This document shows positions 57,001-64,000 of a stretch of 64,000 bases of DNA, piece by piece (position 1 is the first letter of the stretch; the number at the start of each line of letters is the position of its first letter). The notes beneath the pieces are model-generated. The model saw only the letters and a list, made by a program, of their open reading frames with translations. It was not told the origin of the DNA and ran no database searches. The stretch is from Isoetes taiwanensis (lineage: Eukaryota > Streptophyta > Lycopodiopsida > Isoetales > Isoetaceae). The DNA lies in contig JAJEKV010000075.1 in assembly GCA_021234155.1 (NCBI GenBank), positions 3,939,720-4,003,719 of the forward strand, given 5' to 3'. A program made the translations under genes and the position numbers.

Positions 57001-57289
57001 AACGGCAATATGTGAGGCCACGTTTATTAGTGGCGCAATATCAGCGGTTGAGATCATATGTTTTGGGGGCCGTTTTTCCCTTCTAAAATTAACGAAGGCC
57101 TAGTAAACATTCATAGAAGCACGACGAAGGTCATCTAATCTTATCTTATCTTACACAAAATAAAATTTAGCACTATAATAAACATGTCATTCTGGGAAAG
57201 GACTCGCAAGAGGCTTGTCATTCATCACAGCAGCAGTATACAATGTTTTGAAGAATAGAGAGGGGTAGCCGACCATAGGAACAATATCA

Positions 57290-57725
57290 GACTACCCCGT
57301 AAAAAGAAATGTGCACAGGCAATATAGAAGGGTAATGGCGACAACTTCTCATCGGGATAAAAAAACCCCGTCCTTTCGGGTTTTCGAGGAAAACCCTAAT
57401 GAGAAATGGTCGCCAACAACCTTGAATGTGTTGCCTGGAAAACCGAAGGAGATGAGTTGATGGCGAACACAAAATATAGCAGGACCCCAGAAGACGGCGG
57501 AAGCCTGCAAGCAACACAAAAAACCCCTAAAAACACCCGTGAATGGTTAGAGAAAAGCAAACTCATGCCCCTACGCAGCAGGGCGGGAAGGGAGGGAAGC
57601 AATGAGAATAGAAGAAGAGCAGCGTTGAGAAGACGCCGATAACCGGTCCGAAAGAGGAAATAGCCTTATATAGTAGCTCGTCCCTTCCCAGAATGGCGAT
57701 CCGATGCCTCGGGTCGATGCAATTT
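57290..57725. repeat. Structured repeat of unknown class, copy 2
   Basis: Stem-loop at 57336-57415: arms TGGCGACAACTTCTCAT and ATGAGAAATGGTCGCCA pair at 15 of 17 positions. The 46-base loop differs from copy 1 in only a few places, although the stem sequence is largely different. Downstream, the end block cagaatggcgatccgatgcc and tcgggtcgatg is conserved. Confidence 0.75.
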
Positions 57726-58038
57726 CTCTTGATACTTGTCTCAATGCCGTAAAAGTGTTGTTTGGATTTAATTAAAAGTGCTGTTTGGATTGATTTGATA
57801 ATTGTTCGATGATTCGATAATTGTTTGCATGGCCCTGTTGATTCAATACACGTACTTCAAGCATCTAGTTGAGTTTATGAGAGTATAAACAACATCCATG
57901 ATTAAGAAGATCATGGTGCTTCATGGACCTGTAAAGAAAGTACGAGAACTTTCGATATGTTTTAAGGGTCTTTGATTCCATCTCTAAAAGAAAGGAAATC
58001 TATTTAGAACCAAACGTTTCATGGTGCTTCATGGACCT

Positions 58039-58240
58039 GTGTTAGCTCGCAATGTGGTCTCGAGTTCGAGACCGCCCAGAATCGCACTCAGTACTGTTGG
58101 GGGTCAAATCCCAACAGACGCAAGGTAAGGTGGTTGGGGGCAGGGCCCAACCAAGCAATGTAGTGTGGTGTGTGGTCACATGTCCAGTTGGATGCTGCCT
58201 AGTGGCGTGACGTTAAAACTACTATCTATCTATCTCTAAA
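58039..58240 (+). mobile_element. SINE-like element with (CTAT)n tail, copy 1
   Basis: Begins gtgttagctcgcaatgtggt and carries a box B-like gagttcgagaccgc. It ends gacgttaaaactactatctatctatct. It interrupts a sequence otherwise present as a local duplication (tcatggtgcttcatggacct at 57911 and 58019). Confidence 0.65.
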
Positions 58241-58604
58241 GGAAGTACGAGGAATTTCAATACATTTTAAGGTGTTTGAGTCCATCTATGGAGAGAGAGA
58301 AAATCTACTTATAACGGAACGTTTTATATACTAGTCTTCATTTTGATTATGTAGTACTCCTTCACTAATTTTTAGCATTGTGGAAGAGATGTGAAACAAG
58401 ACTAGTAATGCGTTGGCATTTAGAAACGCATTAATGATCAATGAGATACATATGGTATGAGAAAGTATCATGTGCTTTTGTTGCCTCATATACATAGTCC
58501 AATTAGCTAGTTGTTGCTAGGAAGCCTAAAAAACTATTGTTTGGTGAAAAATGAATGCATGCTATAGGATTCAAGTCCAAAACTCCTGTTACTTGGTTAC
58601 ATAT

Positions 58605-58748
58605 AGATAGCTGTTATCGTTTAGTTTCATTAGGTTAACAATTATTAGATTGCATGTTCAACTCTCGCTAGGGATAATTGGGAGGCCATCATATATCCTA
58701 TGGCATGTCACCAATGGTACGTAAAAGATACTATCTATCTATCTATGG
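58605..58748 (+). mobile_element. SINE-like element with (CTAT)n tail, copy 2
   Basis: A diverged relative of the previous one: a box B-like tgttcaactctcgct and the same type of tail (gtacgtaaaagatactatctatctatct). Confidence 0.55.
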
Positions 58749-58749
58749 A

Positions 58750-59834
58750 GATGAAGTTGGAGTATCGATATGAAATTGGAATTGGAATTGGAATTCGTTT
58801 TTATCTTTCGTAGTGACCAAATCGCCTATGGGATCCAAACAAACAAATAAGCAAAGAATAGCCAACCCATTACTTCCAGGATTTAAAAACACCTGCTCTG
58901 AAGGTTTTTCAGGGGCAAAACCTTAGCAGTAATAAGCTTGTTTATGAACTGTACATTTGTACATGTCAATATTCAGGGGCACAATTAAGTCTGCATGTCT
59001 AGCACATCCAAAGTATAGGATGCAGGTGTTCCTGTTGAAGGCGCTCCTACTGAAGGCGTATTCATCATCACATGTAGTTGTCGATTAGGTTTAATAAATC
59101 CAACATATTGTGCTCAAGTAGGTGCAAATGCTGGGCAATTCAAAAGAGTGTGGCACTCATCTTCAATTAACACCAGTTAGTGGCATTGGCAGATTCTGCT
59201 TTCATGCTCTTCCTAGGCCCATATATCTGTTCACATATTCCTTTTCTGCAAAGTGAGTCCAACAAAAATCGAATGTAGCTATGTATGGGTTCTTATGATA
59301 TGCCTTTTTTGTATAGCAAGAATTTGTGAGGCGACGTGCTCCTGTGCGAATGGATGCAATCATTCTCCATTTTTCATGGGTAAATCATTTGGACCTCTGG
59401 CAAGCGTGGAATGAATTTGATTTTTGTAGTATGATGTCTTGATGTGATTCAAAGCACTGTTATCCCAAATCTTACTTAGAAAGAATGGGTCCAGATATTG
59501 TTTTAGGCAATTGTGACCTTCATTAGTATGCACCCATGTTCCTACACATTTCATCTGGAGAACCAGATGGATCATTTCTCCTTCTAGGAAGCTTTAAGGC
59601 GTTGTGGATCCATTACTATCATTTGTGAATGGTCTATGTTATCTTATGCCCCCTTTATATATACACTTGGGAAAGCATTAGGAACAATATGTACATATAT
59701 TTTTTGCCATTATATTTTCATAACCCATCCGTCATGGGCTACTCTCCGTGCTTTCTCTATATCAATCCATCCTTCTCAAGATGAATCACTTGCAACCGTT
59801 GATAACCTGGAAATTTTATAATCCTGCACAATCC
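58750..59834. other. No gene seen
   Basis: About 1.1 kb without a supported frame. A short ggaattggaattggaatt run lies at about 58778. Around 59540-59590, tggagaaccagatggatcatttctccttct resembles a small Ty1/copia RNase H-side scrap but is too short to assign. Confidence 0.4.
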
Positions 59835-59990
59835 AGCAATATGGATATCGGCGTATTACCAAAGTATGATATATCCCTTGTACTACTATAGTACATCATT
59901 ATCTTTCGTACCTCCATGGTACTACCTGATCGTATCATCACAATACAGTGTATCACCAAGATACAGATGCAACTTTTGTCAAGCCTAATG
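59835..59990. repeat. Dispersed repeat of short GTAC hairpins, copy 2
   Basis: Same order of short palindromic phrases as 47395-47560: tgatatatccc, gtac-tatagtac, atcattatctttcgtacctc, catggtac, gatacagtgtatc, ccaagatacagatg. Confidence 0.75.
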
Positions 59991-59999
59991 TATTTCACA

Positions 60000-60780
60000 C
60001 ATGTATTTCGTAGAATACATGTGCGTGGACGGAGAAGGGGTTTTTTTGAAAAAAAAAAGTACGTATACATGTGGTATCTCTTATGTTTGGCCGCCTTGGG
60101 TGTAAGGATTTTCACCGTTCGGGGGGTTCTTGGATCAGCTAAAGGGTTAGAATACGTTTTGAGGGTCAATCGAAGCTTGTGCATACATATATGCTTAAGG
60201 GATTTGGTGTTATGGACGTAATTTTTGAGGTTTTTTTGTCATGTTCCCTTGCCCCATAAAACTCTGTTCTAGAGTTTGGTCATGAATGGAGGCCCTAACT
60301 ATAATGATTTCTTGTGAGGAGCCCAATGCTTTATTTCGTGGCTGTTAATGTTGATACAACAATTTGGAGCTATGCCTGAATGGCAGCTGTTAGATGTATC
60401 ATCAACAATGCCAAAGAATGCTGCACAAAAGCCACGAAATACTAGTCAAATGCCGAATATGGCACTATCACATTTCGTTTTCCCTGAAACGACTAGGTCA
60501 GGATCGCCATAGCTAACCCTTGTTGGTTGTTGCAGATGGAGAAGAATAAACGAAACGGACATGCTAGTAGCAGATGATATATCTGTTGAAGGTCTGTGCC
60601 TCAGCAAAAATCAGTGATATTGGAGTAGGGGTTTCAAACCTGTTAATAACTTTTTTGCCTTGGATGTTGCAGCTACTCAGAGCATAGTTGATGCTTATGT
60701 TATTCAAAAGACAGGTTATTTGAGGGCCAGTGACACTGATATGGCTAATACATAGTTTTACATGAGCAGAGGTAAACATC
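60000..60780. other. No supported gene
   Basis: Mixed AT-rich sequence. I could not place the missing upstream exons of the transporter here. Confidence 0.4.
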
Positions 60781-61046
60781 TGTTACCTTGTTTGTTCCTG
60801 CAAGTTAGATCGTATTATACCTATTGCTTTGATTACAAACAGAAATGATACATATTTCAAAGGCATATTTCAAAGGGCTGTTTGGTAATGATACATTTGA
60901 CCTGAAATAACGGGCTTGCATGAGCACGATATGAATGCTCCTTGCCATAACAAAATTTTGTTTTATATTACAGATGCTTTTGGAGGCAGATATTGGCACA
61001 AGCAGCATCAGCTGGAGAATAAAACATGGTTGTATGCCACTGTATA
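60781..61046 (+). repeat. Direct duplication, copy 1 (pair with 62148-62355)
   Basis: From tgttaccttgtttgttcctg through ctccttgccataacaaaatt to catggttgtatgccact. The copy at 62148 lacks about 60 bases near the start but is otherwise close. The match ends inside the transporter-like exon. Confidence 0.85.
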
Positions 61047-62085
61047 TGTTGGAGTTGTCAACTTATTAGGTCAGAAAGTATTTTTAGTTGGCATATTTCA
61101 TTTGGATGCAACAGTGAATTAGGTCTTTTGCAATTTCGTTGCAGTGGAAGGTTTAGGTGGAAAATATTTCATGTTTAACTAATCGTAGCTTTTCCTTAAT
61201 GACTAAGAGCACCATCACCACTTCAAGAACAATTCTACTCTCTTTTCTCCCATGTTAAAAATCTATCCCCACTTCTATGCTACCTACATATTTAGAAAAT
61301 AATTAGATCTAATATGCAAAAACGGACTTTAGCTAATGGTCTATTGTTCCCATATAACTTCATTTCAGGATCATGCTTAGCTGCATATTTGATGGACAAG
61401 CAAGGGCGACGCCTCTTGATGATTATGAGTTTCTGTGGCATGGTATTATCTTATGTACAATTGCATTTCCTTCTGCAAATAAAGATTGACATTTATCTAA
61501 TACTTTTTAACAAGTTGTAGGACATACAGGGTGCGGCGATGGTAATGCAGGCAACTGGAGCGACATTCTATATGCTAAAACCTGTACAAGGATCTGTGAC
61601 ACTCATGGGAACGTTATTGTAAGTTTGGAAGTTTTAGTTTCCATGGTCAATTCATTTGTGTTACTTTTCTTATGTTTATGCAATTTAGGTACGTCTTCTT
61701 GTTCTCTGTTGGGGCAGGGCCTGTACCAGCCCTTTTACTGCCTGAAATTTTCCCAACTCGCATTCTTGCCAAAGCCATGGCTGTGGCCATGTGTTCCCAT
61801 TGGGCGAGGAAGCTGATTCATCACAACATTGTTTATGGCTTATTTGTGTTTAGACCTCAAATTGGTTTTTTCTTATTTATGCTTGTTTATGTTTAGATTT
61901 CAAATTTTATGATGGGATTGACATATCTGGAACTGCTAAAATGGCTTGGAGCTAGTAACCTCTATTTGCTCTTCTTTACGACTTGCTTTGGGGCAGCCGT
62001 GTTTGTAAAGAAATATGTGGTGGAGACAAAGGGACGTTCTTTGGAAGACATTGAAACATTATTATTGCCTGATCTACCACTCTAA
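60974..62085 (+). pseudogene. Plastid glucose transporter-like gene, C-terminal half only
   Basis: Major-facilitator sugar transporter of the plastid pGlcT type. Exons: 60974-61069 (ends VYVGVVNLLG), 61369-61442 (SCLAAYLMDKQGRRLL to SFCGM), 61530-61618 (GAAMVMQATGATFYML to MGTL), 61689-61803 (YVFLFSVGAGPVPALLLPEI, AKAMAVAMCSHW) and 61897-62085 (ISNFMMGLTYLELL to VVETKGRSLEDIETLLLPDL, stop). Exon phases agree throughout. The segment includes the D-x-x-GR motif, the GPVPALLLPEIF loop and the VETKGRSLEEIE end typical of the family. The N-terminal ~300 residues are absent. The first exon starts with about 24 residues unlike any transporter, from a duplicated segment. The fourth intron begins GC instead of GT. 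Most likely a chimeric or truncated copy. Confidence 0.75.
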
Positions 62086-62147
62086 GCTCATCAGATATCA
62101 TTCATGGATTGAAATGAAAAGAACCTGCAATGAAAAGAAACCGCATC

Positions 62148-62355
62148 TGTTACCTTATTTGTTCCTGCAATTGCTTTGATTACAAACAGAAATGATACAG
62201 GTAGTGATACCTTTGACCTGAAATAACTGCTTGCATGAGCATGATACGAATGCTCCTTGCCATAACAAAATTTTGCTTTATATTACAGATGCTTTTGGAG
62301 GCAGATATTGGCACGAGCAGCGTCAGCTGGAGAATAAAACATGGTTGTATGCTAC
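62148..62355 (+). repeat. Direct duplication, copy 2
   Basis: Same sequence as 60781-61046 with roughly ten substitutions. After tgtatgctact the two copies diverge completely. Confidence 0.85.
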
Positions 62356-62584
62356 TGAGATTACATGAACTGGAGCAAAAAGTTCGAATCATGCCAGATG
62401 CAGCTTGAAAAAATGGAAGACACATTCTAAGGTTTATTCAACATTTTGAATTTTATGGATTGGAATATCTTGCATTGATCGATTTACTGATTTAGGTGTT
62501 GCATCCATAGCTGTTGCCTATCACTAATGTTTTGTCCCATTGGGTTGGTTGCAAATCTTATGGGTTTATCTGAAATAACTCCAA

Positions 62585-63554
62585 GAAATCCAGTACTGAT
62601 CATGGCCCTGAAACTACAAATTGTGTTGTTGAGTTGACATATAGTAAGTTTGGCATGCCTTTATTTACTATTGTCAGGTGTTTATGTCTAGAGTGCATTA
62701 TTCTAAGAAGATTAGATCATTTACCTTCCAGATTATGGTGTGGACAAGTATAATTTGGGAGATGGATTTGGCCACTTTGGAATTGCAGTTGAGGATGTAA
62801 GTATTCCATTGAACTGTAAAATAAAGAAGCATGCACATTGTTCCTGACTGATTATGTTGGCTATGGTCTTGGATATCCTAAGATGATTTTGAACTTTATC
62901 TATACTCTTATGAGGGCAAGAAAACCAACAGCCAGAATAAATGAAGCCTGGTACCAAAAGTTCCAGTCCATACTAAAAGATTATAACAACACACATCTGA
63001 TTCTATTGATCTTAAGCACTTCATTTGCTTCCTTTGATAAGTGAAGATCAAGAAGCACAACTGCGGTTGGTATAATGTAACTCTGAACCATGTTACTTTT
63101 GTAAACAAACGCTGAGATATTGAATGGTGGAAATCGTGCTGAGGCACCTGGAACAATGTATCGAAATGATGAGATATGCTGCCATACCCAGTTAACATGA
63201 CCCAGGTTATCCTCGATTACACACCATTGAAGTTTTGAAGTTGATCCACACCTTGATAATTTTGTTTTTTATTTTAGTTTTCTAATCTGTGGCACGATGA
63301 TGTGCAGGCTTTTGGTTTGAAATGTCTACGTAGATGGGATAATCCTAAGTACAACACAAAATTCTAAAACTTCCATATTTGTTAATGTGCTTGCAGCGCA
63401 TTGTTTGTGCACCATGTAAATGCATGTTGTGGTTTCCATTATGTACTATACAATAGCAATGCTCGGTTATGGGCCAGAGGATAAAACGACTGTTTTGGAA
63501 TTGACATACAACTATGGCGTGACAGAGTACAAGGAGGGAAATGCATATGCTCAG
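62585..63554 (+). pseudogene. Glyoxalase I (lactoylglutathione lyase) exons, fragmentary
   Basis: Two-domain plastid/cytosolic glyoxalase I, which converts the methylglyoxal-glutathione adduct to lactoylglutathione. Exon pieces: about 62600-62643 (GPETTNCVVELTY), 62732-62796 (NYGVDKYNLGDGFGHFGIAVED) and about 63430-63554 (YTIAMLGYGPEDKTTVLELT, NYGVTEYKEGNAYAQ). The first two belong to domain 1, the third to domain 2. GT-AG sites and phases fit between the first two and at the end of the third. The segments that should lie before the first and between the second and third are missing, and no further exon was found before the window end. It is therefore a decayed or gapped copy. It lies beside the transporter remnant and the duplication at 62148. 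Confidence 0.75.
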
Positions 63555-64000
63555 GTAAATTTCCATTGTACATATTGGTCGCCCTTGTGTGTCAAATGTT
63601 TTGACATTGTATTGGATGTTAACCTTATCCTCATGGGTAACTAACGTGGTAAAGTTGCAGTGGGGGAAGAAACCAAAATGGCCAGCTTGGACTTGGGAAT
63701 ACTGAGGATGCGCTTGTCCCATAGAAAGTAATTGCCTTTGAGGTTCGTAAGTGAGGTTTGGGGTTATTCTCATGCATAAAGATAAAGCAACTCTCTAGAG
63801 GGATGATTGAATTTAATGGGTTGAGCAGAAAAAGAAAGAAAGCATGCAACTATCTTCAAATATTGTTTCTCTAGATATTAAACTGATATGCTGATATGCT
63901 GAATTTTGCTAGCCATGGAGAATCTATTTGGTTCTCTTTTCATTGTTTCTAATATGGGATTAAATGAAATTCTAGTTTCGAAATCCTAATTCTAGTTTCT

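Noticed and set aside
57357-57390. Rho-independent terminator-like sequence (aaaaaccccg...cgggtttt)
   Set aside because: Resembles a bacterial terminator by composition, but the surroundings are plant DNA and the sequence is the conserved loop of a larger stem.

Overview
The window is nuclear DNA of a land plant. It carries an intron-split NC2-alpha/DRAP1 gene, pieces of a plastid-type glucose transporter and of a two-domain glyoxalase I, a chromodomain Ty3/gypsy retrotransposon and tRNA-derived SINE-like repeats. The very high repeat load and the scattered broken genes suggest a large genome, possibly a fern or other seed-free plant, but the species cannot be fixed from sequence alone.

Layout. 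1-1150: debris of a multi-gene mobile cluster, including a small histone H3-like reading frame. 1255-9960: an old plus-strand LTR element with leader, degenerate interior, 3' non-coding part and a 1.7 kb LTR. 10200-31300: accessory region made of repeated gene modules. These are a transposase-like gene (two copies), a ~200-residue gene of unknown function marked by SLDQY (three copies), a protein joining a transposon-type domain to a histone H3-like fold (two copies), a transposase-associated Cys-rich domain, and further unknown genes. Six arrays or fragments of a short palindrome lie between these genes, and a 31-bp inverted repeat pair (11316 and 24750) brackets 13.4 kb. 31660-33300: a hairpin minisatellite beside a two-exon gene of unknown function. 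33430-44040: a young but frameshifted minus-strand chromovirus whose 5' side is joined to an inverted copy of its own 3' end. 44060-49710: structured repeats, a broken MULE-type transposase, a primer-binding site of another LTR element and a reverse-transcriptase scrap. 49710-54450: gene-poor, with a SINE and a MITE-like foldback. 55347-56689: the only clearly intact host gene, NC2-alpha. 57200-59990: more repeats and SINEs. 60780-63560: adjacent, fragmentary transporter and glyoxalase exons linked by a ~200 bp direct duplication.

The most unusual content is the histone H3 fold. At 26007-27152 the last ~108 residues align along the whole H3/CenH3 fold, behind an N-terminal half that resembles a domain found in plant CACTA-type transposon proteins. 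A second copy at 19202-20290 keeps the same N-terminal half and the H3 alphaN-alpha1 segment. A third locus at 888-1148 keeps an almost canonical H3 N-tail start and the H3 loop-2 region. Together with the palindrome arrays this suggests a mobile gene cluster carrying its own histone variant. Single-base frameshifts are common throughout and may be decay or, in part, sequencing indels.
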